Source: Methanobacteriota archaeon (lineage in GTDB: Archaea > JAADCQ01 > Methanopyri > Methanopyrales > Methanopyraceae). From it: a DNA stretch of 62,449 nucleotides. This document shows, piece by piece, positions 24,179-31,949 of the stretch. The notes beneath the pieces are model-generated. The model worked only from the letters and a program-made list of their open reading frames with translations. It was not told the origin of the DNA and made no database searches. Within the stretch, counting starts at the first letter, position 1. Every line of letters begins with the position of its first letter. The stretch spans positions 1 through 62,449 of the forward strand of contig JAMOPY010000046.1 in assembly GCA_027064305.1 (NCBI GenBank). Direction: 5' to 3'. The translations under genes were made by a program, and so were the position numbers.

Positions 24179-25137
24179 GCCCGCCTACCCTCGTTCACGC
24201 TCAGTGCGGGCTTGAGCCCGAAGTTCTCGATGAGCTCGATCACGCGGTCGAGGTTGCCCGTGCGCGGGCTCCCCACTCCCTTGACCTCGTGCGGATGGTC
24301 GTCCGGGATGACCGTCGCCAGGTTGTCCGCCCCGGCCATCAGGGCCACCTGAACCTCCTCGGGACCGATCGTCGGGGTCGGGGCCGTGATCATCAGGTCC
24401 GGGTACATCAGCCGGGCCACCGCCATCACCCGAGCCTGCTCCAGGAGCGGGCACCGGGGGTGGTTCTCCATCGGGGTCCCGGGGTACGGGTGGAACCCCA
24501 TAATCGGGATCTCCATGAGCGTCTCGAACCGGGCCAGGAACCGCAGGTGCCGGGCCCGATCCCTCCGCGACTCACCAACGCCGACCAGGAGGCCGCTGGA
24601 GAGGCCGATCCCGTGCTCGCACACGAGCTCGCAGGTCCGGATCCGGGCGTCGAGGTCGTCCCCGGGCTTCAATCGCTCGAAGAGCCCGCGGTTGATGGTT
24701 TCCAGGTTGCAACAGACGGTTTCCACACCGAGCTCCCGGAGCCCCCGGAGCGCCTCGCGGGACAGGTCGTGACCGAAGTTGACCAGGACGAGCAGGTCGG
24801 TGTGCTCCTTCACCGCCCTCGCGGCCATGACGGCGAGCCGGCCGCCGTCGCCCCGGTACGCGCCCGAGCAGCTCACCCTCGGGATCCCGGATCGCTCGAT
24901 CGCGCGCGCCGCCTCGGCCACCTCCTCGTAGGACCTGGTGAACGGGCGGTGGTACCCTCTCGGGGACGCGCCGGCCGCGAACCCGCAGAACGCGCACCTG
25001 GGTCGGATCCGGCACTCGTTCGTCACGTGGATCGTGGACGTCAGCAGGACCCGCTCCCCGCGGTACCGCAACCGCTCCTCGAAGGCGGCCCGGAACAGGT
25101 CGTGAACGCGCGGGCCCTTCGCGGAGAGCAGTCGCAC
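24124..25137 (-). CDS. hcgA: HcgA, radical-SAM enzyme with CX5CX2C motif
   Basis: About 337 aa from GTG 25137, chosen because GGGGG lies 5 nt upstream directly after the hcgD stop; longer in-frame starts (TTG 25203) exist. The cluster-binding motif is CRIRPRCAFC (C-x5-C-x2-C), the unusual spacing known for HcgA in place of CX3CX2C. BioB-like features follow: GGRLAVMAARAVKEH, CCNLETINR, SSGLLVGVGESRRDR, GFHPYPGTP. It is thought to act early in pyridinol formation. The C-terminal CLTCSGK is an extra Cys pair. Confidence 0.85.
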   Translation of the reverse strand: MRLLSAKGPRVHDLFRAAFEERLRYRGERVLLTSTIHVTNECRIRPRCAFCGFAAGASPRGYHRPFTRSYEEVAEAARAIERSGIPRVSCSGAYRGDGGRLAVMAARAVKEHTDLLVLVNFGHDLSREALRGLRELGVETVCCNLETINRGLFERLKPGDDLDARIRTCELVCEHGIGLSSGLLVGVGESRRDRARHLRFLARFETLMEIPIMGFHPYPGTPMENHPRCPLLEQARVMAVARLMYPDLMITAPTPTIGPEEVQVALMAGADNLATVIPDDHPHEVKGVGSPRTGNLDRVIELIENFGLKPALSVNEGRRACLTCSGKRASPSTQPSS

Positions 25138-25147
25138 TATCGCCCCC

Positions 25148-25918
25148 TCATCGGCTCGATGACGGTCGATTCGTACCTCCCGGAGGGCCCGCTTGAACCT
25201 CAACCTCGACCCCCCAGGGGCAGCGCGGGTCGACCAGCTCAACCTTGACCGGGAGCCGCTCGTCCAGCTCCCTTCGCAGCTCCCGGAGCCCGGGCAGCTC
25301 GGTGGCGGCGTGGGTGGCGTCCACGCAGCTGACGTTCAGAAGCCGAGCCCGGAGCGCGACGTGGTGGGTCAGGTCCCCGGACACGACCACGCGGGCCCCG
25401 ACCTCGGCCGCCAGCTCCACGAAGTCGGGCCGGGACAGACCGAAGCCCGGGACGGCTAGGACCCGGGACGCGTCGACCGTGGCCTCAACCACGCGCAGCT
25501 CGGGCGGGTCGAGCCTCGAGACCCGGTCCAACAACTCGGGTAGGGTACCGTCGAACGAGCCCAGGGCGGCGAGGTCGTGGGGACGCTCGACGTCCTCCAG
25601 GCCGAGGAACTCGGCCAGCGCGAGGGCCCCTCGGGCGGCGTCCCAGTTGGAGTGTGCGACGATGATCGGAAACCCGACGTCCCGGAGCGGCTCCGGAACC
25701 GGATGGTGGGAGACGACCAGGGTGCCCTCGGGCACCTTTGAGGCGAGGTCGGGGGTGAGGTCGAGGCAGACGAGGACGCGGCTCACCTCCTGCGACTCGG
25801 ACCCACCGACGAGGCCCACCTCGTCCCCCTTCACGGCCCGGTCGAAGGGGGCGAGCTCGTCGAGCGTCTCCAGCACCTCGCCCACGCTAACGCTCTCGGA
25901 CCTCGAAGAGGAGCTCAT
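25148..25918 (-). CDS. hcgD: HcgD, Nif3-like FeGP cofactor protein
   Basis: 256 aa from ATG 25918, or 245 aa from GTG 25885, which lies one base after the hcgC stop and matches the family N-terminus (GEVLETLDELAPFDRAVKGDEVG). VSHHPVPEPL, VAHSNWDAARGALA and VVSGDLTHHVAL carry the His/Asp dinuclear metal site of Nif3/DUF34 proteins. HcgD has been proposed as an iron chaperone for the FeGP cofactor. Confidence 0.85.
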   Translation of the reverse strand: MSSSSRSESVSVGEVLETLDELAPFDRAVKGDEVGLVGGSESQEVSRVLVCLDLTPDLASKVPEGTLVVSHHPVPEPLRDVGFPIIVAHSNWDAARGALALAEFLGLEDVERPHDLAALGSFDGTLPELLDRVSRLDPPELRVVEATVDASRVLAVPGFGLSRPDFVELAAEVGARVVVSGDLTHHVALRARLLNVSCVDATHAATELPGLRELRRELDERLPVKVELVDPRCPWGVEVEVQAGPPGGTNRPSSSR

Positions 25919-26645
25919 CCAGGACCTCCCCGAGCACCTCGTCCGGGTCCACGGCGCCCCGGAGCTGCGAGACGGTCACCGCGGGCCGCTCCTTGGCCCG
26001 TTCCACGCCCTCCCTGGGTCGCTTGAGCGCGAAGGTCCAACGCTCGAGGTTGACGATCCCGGGGATCGCGTAGAGGACGCCGTAGTGCCGCTCCAGCCGG
26101 TTGGCCGCCTCCCGGACGACGCGGATGGAGAGGGTGAACGTGCCGGAGGTCTTGACCTCGAACGGGGCGTCCATCAGTCGGAGCTCGTACGACTCCTCCC
26201 CGGCCTTCAGCCTCTCCTCAGTCTCGTTATGCTCCTCCACGCGGGGATCGTTGAGGTTCCCCTCCGGGTTCTCCACGACCAGGATCTCCGGGCCGAGTCG
26301 CCGCAGCGAGCGCGGATCCACCCCACCCAGGCCGGTGAAGTCGAGGACCGCGTCGTAGCGGCCCGGCGGGGGGACCCGCGCGGCCCGAAATCGGACCCCG
26401 TCGGGCAGCAGGTCGCCCACGGCGGGCTCCGGGTCCAGGACGGTCACGTCGTACCCCTCCTCCACCAGCAGCTCGGACGCGAAGACGCCGGTGAGGTAGC
26501 CACCTAGGATGAGCACCCGGGCGTCCTCCGGGAGTACCTCCAGCACCTCCTCCGCCTTGAGGTACCCCACCTCCCGAACGACGTCCCAAAACGGGCGCGA
26601 GGTCACGGTCTCGGTGAGGTCGGTGATGCCGCGCTCGCCCCGCAA
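25887..26645 (-). CDS. hcgC: HcgC, pyridinol C-methyltransferase (DUF1188)
   Basis: 252 aa from TTG 26645. The family opening GITDLTETVTSRPFWDVV lies right after this start, and a TATA-like TTTTAA is 35-40 nt upstream. The Rossmann part VLILGGYLTGVFASELLVEEGYDVTVLDPEP and FENPEGN-like VVENPEGNLNDP match DUF1188/HcgC, the SAM-dependent enzyme that methylates C3 of the pyridinol. It is first gene of the leftward hcg operon. Confidence 0.85.
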   Translation of the reverse strand: MRGERGITDLTETVTSRPFWDVVREVGYLKAEEVLEVLPEDARVLILGGYLTGVFASELLVEEGYDVTVLDPEPAVGDLLPDGVRFRAARVPPPGRYDAVLDFTGLGGVDPRSLRRLGPEILVVENPEGNLNDPRVEEHNETEERLKAGEESYELRLMDAPFEVKTSGTFTLSIRVVREAANRLERHYGVLYAIPGIVNLERWTFALKRPREGVERAKERPAVTVSQLRGAVDPDEVLGEVLDELLFEVRER

Positions 26646-26679
26646 CCGGGACCCCGCGCCGGTGGAGCCGTCGGGGTCG

Positions 26680-26685
26680 TTAAAA
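26680..26685. promoter_or_regulatory. Shared TATA-like box between hcgC and hcgF
   Basis: TTAAAA / TTTTAA is the only AT-rich hexamer in the 71 bp between the divergent hcgC and hcgF starts. It is 35 nt from the hcgC TTG and 32 nt from the hcgF GTG, so it could serve both genes. Confidence 0.5.
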
Positions 26686-26716
26686 TGGGTCGCCTCGGCC
26701 CGCCGGAGGGGCACCC

Positions 26717-27274
26717 GTGCTTCGCGTGGCCACGGCCGAGTGCTTCACGCACGGGCGCGTGGGGAGGGAGATCCACGCCTCCGCGAGCGGTTACACCGGG
26801 GAGCTGGGCTCCGACATCCTGGGCGACAGCCTGGAGGGGCGCGTCTCGGTCGTGGCCGCCTGCTTCATCCCCACGATCTCCGGGCTCCGCGGGCTGCTCG
26901 GGGTTGACCCGCCCGAGCCCGATTACACCACGAAATCCGGTGCAAAGGCCTACTCGGAGGAGAAGGATCGGGAAGTGGCCAAGCTCATGGCTCGGGCCGT
27001 ACGAGAGAGGACCGGCGCCGACGTGGGCATCGGCACGACCGCGGGGATCGGCCGGGGCGCGATCTGCCTGGACGACGGCAGGGTGACCGTGGTGGCCCGG
27101 ACCGACGTGCACGCGAACCTGCTGAGGCCGGACGAGAGGATCGCGAGGCGGCAGCGGCAGGGCGTTCGTCGGGCCCTGCTCCTCTTTCGGGCGTACGTGG
27201 AGGGGGAATTAGCGGAAGTGGTGGAGAAGGAGTGGGTGGTGGAGGCCCGGGGCGTTACTTCGGGTCCTCCATGA
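26717..27274 (+). CDS. hcgF: HcgF, thioester-forming FeGP cofactor protein
   Basis: 185 aa from GTG 26717. The N-terminus LRVATAECFTHG places a cysteine at residue 9, the conserved residue through which HcgF forms a thioester with the pyridinol carboxylate (established for the Methanocaldococcus protein). GYTGELGSD, GADVGIGTTAGIGRGAI and ARTDVHANLL are further family segments (UPF0254). Its last 20 bp overlap the convergent mtd gene. Confidence 0.9.
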   Translation: MLRVATAECFTHGRVGREIHASASGYTGELGSDILGDSLEGRVSVVAACFIPTISGLRGLLGVDPPEPDYTTKSGAKAYSEEKDREVAKLMARAVRERTGADVGIGTTAGIGRGAICLDDGRVTVVARTDVHANLLRPDERIARRQRQGVRRALLLFRAYVEGELAEVVEKEWVVEARGVTSGPP

Positions 27275-28112
27275 GCTCCCGCTTGGAGAGCACCGTGCCG
27301 TCCGGCGCGTGCGGGGTCCGGAGGACGGTGTCGTTGGACTTCTCGATCTCGCGCGCCTCGTCGGCGAGCTTGGCGGCCTGTCGCATCATCTCGTGGGCGG
27401 AGGCGACGATGGGCACGTACCGCTCCTTGTCCTGCTCCATGAAGCAGCCCTCGACGGTCACGTCCGCCACGTCCTCGGCGATCTCGAGCGCGGCCATCGC
27501 CTTCGCGCGCGCGTACGGGTTCTCGAACTCGTCCTTCAGCTCGTCCAGCAGCGTGTTCCGGTCGATGACCAGCCGCGGCAGGTCGTCCTCGGTGATCTCG
27601 CCCTCCTTGGCCTTCTCGATGAGCTCATCGAAGGTCCGCTGGACCAGCCTCAGGACGCCCGTGGCCGCGAGCGTCTTCACCAGGTCGGCGTTGTACACGG
27701 CCATCTCGACCGGGTCCAGGAACTCGCGGCGGGCGCCGATCATGGCGTCCGGCTTGACGAGGATGTAGCCCAGGCCCTGCTCCTCCATCTCGTCCTTCAC
27801 CTTCAGCCCGGGGGAGTCCCCGATGATCACGGCCGGGTAGTCCGACTCGGCGAGCATCTCCCGGGCCTTGGAGGGACCGGGGGCGCTCGGGTTGGGGCCG
27901 CCGTACACGATGAAGTCCGGCTCGAAGTCCTCCGCCAGGTCCAGGGCGGTCTGAACGACGTCCTCCACGTACTCCGGGTCCATCTTGACGGAGCTGCTCA
28001 GGATGCGGAACTCGACGTCCTCACGGTCGGCGCGCTCGTCCAGGAGCATGTCCACCATCATGGTCGTTCCCAGGTTGCCGCACTTGATGAAGATGGCCTT
28101 AACCTCCGCCAT
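27255..28112 (-). CDS. mtd: F420-dependent methylene-tetrahydromethanopterin dehydrogenase
   Basis: 285 aa from ATG 28112, with GGGGTG 7 nt upstream. FIKCGNLGTTMMVDMLLDERADREDVEFR, IVYGGPNPSAPGPSKARE, IIGDSPGLKVKDEMEEQGLGYILVKPDAMIGARREFLDP and PIVASAHEMMRQAAKLA are diagnostic of Mtd. It reversibly reduces methenyl-H4MPT to methylene-H4MPT with reduced F420 in methanogenesis from CO2. In the cell this step is paralleled by the H2-dependent Hmd, whose cofactor genes surround it here. Acidic surface residues agree with a high-salt cytoplasm. Confidence 0.97.
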   Translation of the reverse strand: MAEVKAIFIKCGNLGTTMMVDMLLDERADREDVEFRILSSSVKMDPEYVEDVVQTALDLAEDFEPDFIVYGGPNPSAPGPSKAREMLAESDYPAVIIGDSPGLKVKDEMEEQGLGYILVKPDAMIGARREFLDPVEMAVYNADLVKTLAATGVLRLVQRTFDELIEKAKEGEITEDDLPRLVIDRNTLLDELKDEFENPYARAKAMAALEIAEDVADVTVEGCFMEQDKERYVPIVASAHEMMRQAAKLADEAREIEKSNDTVLRTPHAPDGTVLSKRELMEDPK

Positions 28113-28181
28113 GGCGCGCACCCCTGGGCCCGCCGGGCCGCCTCGGGATATCACGAGATCGTCCTCCCAACTATCGAAACG

Positions 28182-28190
28182 ATTATTTAA
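28182..28190. promoter_or_regulatory. Shared TATA-like box between mtd and hcgE
   Basis: ATTATTTAA (TTAAATAAT on the minus strand). It is 70-78 nt from the mtd ATG and only 14-22 nt from TTG 28204 of hcgE, which would fit a leaderless hcgE beginning at the in-frame TTG 28213. A short palindrome ATCG-AAA-CGAT (28173-28183) overlaps its edge and could be an operator. Confidence 0.45.
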
Positions 28191-28203
28191 GGAGGGATGG
28201 GCG

Positions 28204-28893
28204 TTGCCCGGTTTGGCCCGGCTGGAGCGCCGCAAGCGGCCTCGGGGCACCGTGCTACTGTGCGGAGTGGGACGGCTCGGGTTCCGGGTTTTCATCCAAC
28301 TGGTTGAAACCCACCGCGGAGGACCGGAAACCGTAGTGTGCGTGGACGGTCAGGAGGTCGAGCCGAACGACGTGATCCACCTCCGGCACGGGGCCCGGGT
28401 GGGCGAGAACAAGGCCGAGTTTTGCGCCCGGCTGGGCCGCGCTCACCCGGATCGGGACGTGATCGCCGTTCCGGAGTATGTGCGGGAGGAGAAGGCAGAG
28501 TCCCTGGTGGAAAAGTGGAGACCGGACGTCGTGGTGATCACAATCGCGGGCGGCCGGACCACGCCCGTCACGGCCAGGCTGGCGCGGGCGGGGCGTGAGG
28601 CGGGGGCGACCACCGTCAGCACCGGGGGCGTGTTCGGTTACGGGAGCGAGGACGTCCGGGTGCTGAGTCTGAGGGAGGCCTCGGGGCCCGTGGCCCGGGA
28701 GCTTCGGTCGCTGGGCGCCCCCGGGGATCACCTACTGGTCACCACCGGCCGCTACATTCGGGACCCGGATCCGCTGGCGCCGGCCGTGCTGGACCGAGTG
28801 GCCCGTCGGCTGGTGGAGGTGACGCTGCGATCGCTGCAGGGCCCGGAGGAGCGCCGCCAGCGCGAGCAGGATCGGGAGTCCGGCCGCCGGTGA
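28204..28893 (+). CDS. hcgE: HcgE, ThiF/E1-like adenylating enzyme
   Basis: 229 aa from TTG 28204 (GGAGGG 7 nt upstream); TTG 28213 is an alternative. The E1-like nucleotide fold is seen in VLLCGVGRLGFRVFIQL, VDGQEVEPNDVIHL and RVGENKAEF, then DVVVITIAGGRTTP. HcgE adenylates the pyridinol carboxylate before transfer to HcgF (established in relatives). The last 162 bp overlap the convergent secreted-protein gene. Confidence 0.85.
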   Translation: MPGLARLERRKRPRGTVLLCGVGRLGFRVFIQLVETHRGGPETVVCVDGQEVEPNDVIHLRHGARVGENKAEFCARLGRAHPDRDVIAVPEYVREEKAESLVEKWRPDVVVITIAGGRTTPVTARLARAGREAGATTVSTGGVFGYGSEDVRVLSLREASGPVARELRSLGAPGDHLLVTTGRYIRDPDPLAPAVLDRVARRLVEVTLRSLQGPEERRQREQDRESGRR

Positions 28894-30030
28894 CGGTTGC
28901 CGCTCCCGCCGGCCGGCCACGATCTCGACCGTGGCGGACGCGTCCACCGCCCGGAACCGGACCCGGTACTCCCCCTCCCGGGTCACGGGCACGGTCACGC
29001 TCACCATCCCCTGCTCGTTCGTCGTCAGCTGCAGGCTCCGGTCCCTCGTGGGCCCCTCGATCGTTACCTCCACCGGGAACTCGGAGATCGGCTCGTTCAC
29101 CCAGTTCGTCAGCGTGGCCGTGAGCGTCACCCGGCGGTCCTTCCCGGGCTTCGGCACGATCACGGTGGGACCCGGGGACACCGTCAGTATCCAATCCGCG
29201 GGCAGCCGTTTCGCGGCCCACAGGAGCGCGTACACGAACATCTTGACCATGTCGGGGTCGCGGTTCCGTCGTCCCATGATCTCCGGGTGCACGCTCATGA
29301 TGGCGAACCGGCCCTTCTCCACCCCGTCGACGATCCAGCGGCCGACGACGTAGGCCCAGCCCTTGACCTTCTCGAGGTACTTGGCCACCCCTCGGACGTC
29401 GCAGTAGGCGCGCACGGTGTGCCACCGACGGTCGATGTAGTACTTGATGGTGTACCAGCCCCGCCGGAAGGACATCCCGGGCCCGTTCGCGTAGTACATC
29501 CGCATCTCGTAGGTGCTGCCCGGCTCGTTGGCGAGCGGGTTGGCCGGGTGCGGGAGCAGCAGCACGCGCGGCTCGGCGTGTCCCTTGAGCCCGTCGACCG
29601 CCTTGACGCACGGGAAGGCGCGGATGTACGTGGTCGCGCCCGCGCAGATGCCCACGTACCCGATCCCCAGGTGCAGCTGCGCCCACCGCAGCAGGTCGAC
29701 CCAGTCGGACCCCCAGTGATCCTCGGGCCGCCACCCTCCCGGCACGTAGACGACGTCCACGTGGATCCCCGTCTTCGGATCCACGCCGGTGTACAGGACG
29801 TGCCGCCAGCGGTGCACGTCCTTGATCGGGATCAGGACCACGCGCTCCCGGATCGGGAGCTCCTGCAGGTGCTCGTTCCACCAGCGCACGTCCCAGGCGG
29901 AGGTCGTCCAGCAGTTGGTCTCCGGGTTGGGGTCGGTGTCGAGCCCCGGCCCGGTCCAGGTGGCCACGTAGACCGTGGCGTGGGCGGGCACCGGAGCGAG
30001 GAGGATCGTGAGGATCGCGATCCAGCGCAC
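28732..30030 (-). CDS. Secreted/membrane-anchored amidotransferase-fold (BPL_N-like) protein
   Basis: 432 aa from GTG 30030 with GGAGGG 6 nt upstream. A signal peptide (MRWIAILTILLAPVPAHA) is followed by a class-I glutamine-amidotransferase-like domain: VVYVPGGWRPEDHW and YVGICAGATTYI carry the nucleophile-elbow cysteine (about residue 129). Next comes a beta-sandwich (VTLTATLTNWVNEPISEFPVEVTIEG) and a hydrophobic anchor (AAGLPILLALAALLRAL). The last 35 residues are basic and lie inside the region overlapping hcgE, so they may be an artefact of a lost stop codon. An extracytoplasmic hydrolase is likely; the substrate is unknown. Confidence 0.7.
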   Translation of the reverse strand: MRWIAILTILLAPVPAHATVYVATWTGPGLDTDPNPETNCWTTSAWDVRWWNEHLQELPIRERVVLIPIKDVHRWRHVLYTGVDPKTGIHVDVVYVPGGWRPEDHWGSDWVDLLRWAQLHLGIGYVGICAGATTYIRAFPCVKAVDGLKGHAEPRVLLLPHPANPLANEPGSTYEMRMYYANGPGMSFRRGWYTIKYYIDRRWHTVRAYCDVRGVAKYLEKVKGWAYVVGRWIVDGVEKGRFAIMSVHPEIMGRRNRDPDMVKMFVYALLWAAKRLPADWILTVSPGPTVIVPKPGKDRRVTLTATLTNWVNEPISEFPVEVTIEGPTRDRSLQLTTNEQGMVSVTVPVTREGEYRVRFRAVDASATVEIVAGRRERQPSPAAGLPILLALAALLRALQRSQRHLHQPTGHSVQHGRRQRIRVPNVAAGGDQ

Positions 30031-30054
30031 GTTCGCCCTCCACGCGCCCGGAGT

Positions 30055-30405
30055 TCAGAAGAAGATAACGTTGTCGGACTCCCGAACCCAGCTCACCAGG
30101 TCGTGCATCGTGGCGAGCTCGGCGCCGTCGATCAGGTCGTCCTCGGTGATCCCGCGGGCCTTGGAGCACGGTCCGCAGACCTTGACCTCCGCCCCCTGCT
30201 CGATGCACTGCCGCAGCAGCTCCAGGTAGTTGGGCACCTCGTCCGGGTCCTGCCCCTCCTTGGCCACGTACACGCCGTCCTCGATCAGGAAGATCCGGAC
30301 GTCCTCGCCCTCGAGGAGGGCCGTCAGCGCGAACCTCAGGGCGGAGTAGGCGCGCTCCCGCCCGTACGGGGCCTCGGAGATGATCACGGTGATCACGGTC
30401 CTCAC
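30055..30405 (-). CDS. DsrE-family protein
   Basis: 116 aa from GTG 30405. ITVIISEAPYGRERAYSALRFALTALLEGEDVRIFLIEDGVY is the DsrE/TusD fold, and the Cys pair in VKVCGPCSKARGI (about 77-80) is where DsrE-like proteins carry persulfide sulfur. A role in sulfur relay or redox is likely; the partner is unknown. It lies 24 bp upstream of the secreted-protein gene on the same strand. Confidence 0.8.
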   Translation of the reverse strand: MRTVITVIISEAPYGRERAYSALRFALTALLEGEDVRIFLIEDGVYVAKEGQDPDEVPNYLELLRQCIEQGAEVKVCGPCSKARGITEDDLIDGAELATMHDLVSWVRESDNVIFF

Positions 30406-30502
30406 CCCGGCGGCGCCGGCCGCCGCGCGCTCGATTATGGGTTGCCCGAAGCGGCGTTGTTCTCCATCGGGTGATCGGAACCCCTCGGACCGTTCCAGAA
30501 AA

Positions 30503-30514
30503 TTTTAAATATAA
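30503..30514 (+). promoter_or_regulatory. Strong TATA box for the TIP49-like gene
   Basis: TTTTAAATATAA is the most AT-rich stretch in the 130-bp gap 30406-30535. It is centred about 27 nt before ATG 30536, predicting leaderless transcription. Nothing else clear was seen in the gap. Confidence 0.65.
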
Positions 30515-30535
30515 GTGCATGACGGTCAACGAGGG

Positions 30536-31912
30536 ATGCGGATTATGGTTGAGATCGAGGAGATCACCGAGTCCTCGACCCGGGAGGAGGCGGTCGGGGC
30601 GCACTCGCACATCTCCGGACTGGGCCTCGACGAGAACCTGCGGGCCAAGCCCGTCGGTGACGGTCTGGTCGGTCAGGAGGAGGCCCGGGAGGCGGCCGGT
30701 ATCATCGTGGAGATGGTGCGGGAGGGGCGCCGGTCCGGGCACGGGCTGCTGCTGGTGGGCCCGCCGGGGACCGGTAAGACGGCGATCGCGTACGGGATGG
30801 CGCGGGAGCTGGGTGAGGACGTTCCCTTCGTCTCGATCTCCGGCTCGGAGATCTACGGAACGAACCTGAGCAAGGCGGAGTTCCTGCAGCAGGCGATTCG
30901 GCGGGCGATCGGGGTCGAGATCACGGAGACGCGGGAGGTGATCGAGGGCAAGGTGGAGAGCCTGGAGATCGAGCGGGCGAAGCACCCGCTCTCGCCGTAC
31001 ATGGAGGTGCCCAGCGGGGCGATCCTGGAGGTCAGCACGCGGGACGATCGGCGGAAGTTCAAGGTGCCCGAGGAGATCGCGGTGCAGCTGGTGCAGGCGG
31101 GCGTGCGGGAGGGTGACGTGATCCAGATCGACCTGGAGAGCGGTCGGGTGGCGAAGCTGGGTCGGGCGAAGGAGGCGCTGGAGAAGGAGGAGGAAGAGAT
31201 CCTGGGCGTGCGCGCGGTGGAGGTGCCGGAGGGCCCGGTGCAGAAGAAGAAGGAGATCAAGCGGGTGGTCACGCTGCACGACCTGGACATGGCGAACGTG
31301 AGGGCGGGTCGGCTGCTAGGGTTCCGGGAGGAGGAGATCACGGACGAGATCCGGGAGAAGGTGGACGAGCAGGTGCAGAAGATGGTGGACGAGGGCGAGG
31401 CCCGGCTGGTTCCGGGCGTCCTGTTCATCGACGAGGCACACATGCTGGACATCGAGGCGTTCGCGTTCCTGAACCGGTCTCTGGAGGAGGAGATCGCGCC
31501 CATCCTGGTGATGGCCACCAACCGGGCGATGGCGAAGGTGCGGGGCACGGACGAGGAGGCCCCGCACGGGATCCCGGGGGACCTGCTGGACCGGCTGTTG
31601 ATCGCGCGGACGCGGCCGTTCAAGCGGGAGGAGATCCGGGAGATCATCGGCATCCGGGCCCGGGTGCAGGACATCGAGCTGACGGACGAGGCGCACGAGT
31701 ACCTGACCGACCTGGGCGAGGAGAAGTCCCTCCGGTACGCGACCCGGCTGCTCGAGCCGGCCCGGATCGTGGCGGAGAAGGAGGGATCGGACGTCGTGGA
31801 GAAGGAGCACGTGGAGCGGGTTGAGGAGGTGTTCACGGACGTGGCGGACAGCGTGGAGTACATGGAGCGGATGCGCCGCGAGCTGCCGACGATGAAGTAC
31901 TTAACCGGGTAG
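30536..31912 (+). CDS. TIP49/RuvB-like AAA+ ATPase
   Basis: 458 aa from ATG 30536 (ATG 30545 is also possible, GAGGG 9 nt upstream). Walker A GPPGTGKTA, a family-specific OB-fold insertion (about residues 120-225), Walker B LFIDEAHMLD and sensor ATNRAMAKVRG identify the archaeal homolog of eukaryotic RuvBL1/2 (TIP49). These ATPases remodel chromatin and assemble RNPs, including box C/D RNPs. The archaeal role is less defined. Confidence 0.9.
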   Translation: MRIMVEIEEITESSTREEAVGAHSHISGLGLDENLRAKPVGDGLVGQEEAREAAGIIVEMVREGRRSGHGLLLVGPPGTGKTAIAYGMARELGEDVPFVSISGSEIYGTNLSKAEFLQQAIRRAIGVEITETREVIEGKVESLEIERAKHPLSPYMEVPSGAILEVSTRDDRRKFKVPEEIAVQLVQAGVREGDVIQIDLESGRVAKLGRAKEALEKEEEEILGVRAVEVPEGPVQKKKEIKRVVTLHDLDMANVRAGRLLGFREEEITDEIREKVDEQVQKMVDEGEARLVPGVLFIDEAHMLDIEAFAFLNRSLEEEIAPILVMATNRAMAKVRGTDEEAPHGIPGDLLDRLLIARTRPFKREEIREIIGIRARVQDIELTDEAHEYLTDLGEEKSLRYATRLLEPARIVAEKEGSDVVEKEHVERVEEVFTDVADSVEYMERMRRELPTMKYLTG

Positions 31913-31949
31913 CCCCCGCCACACGCCTCTTCTTCGGGGAGGTGCGGCG

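Noticed and set aside
20739-28893. hmd gene expected near the hcg cluster
   Set aside because: No frame shows Hmd motifs; the dehydrogenase here is clearly F420-dependent Mtd.
28739-31279. 846-residue minus-strand frame
   Set aside because: It spans several real genes in a different frame and its composition is that of a GC-rich shadow.
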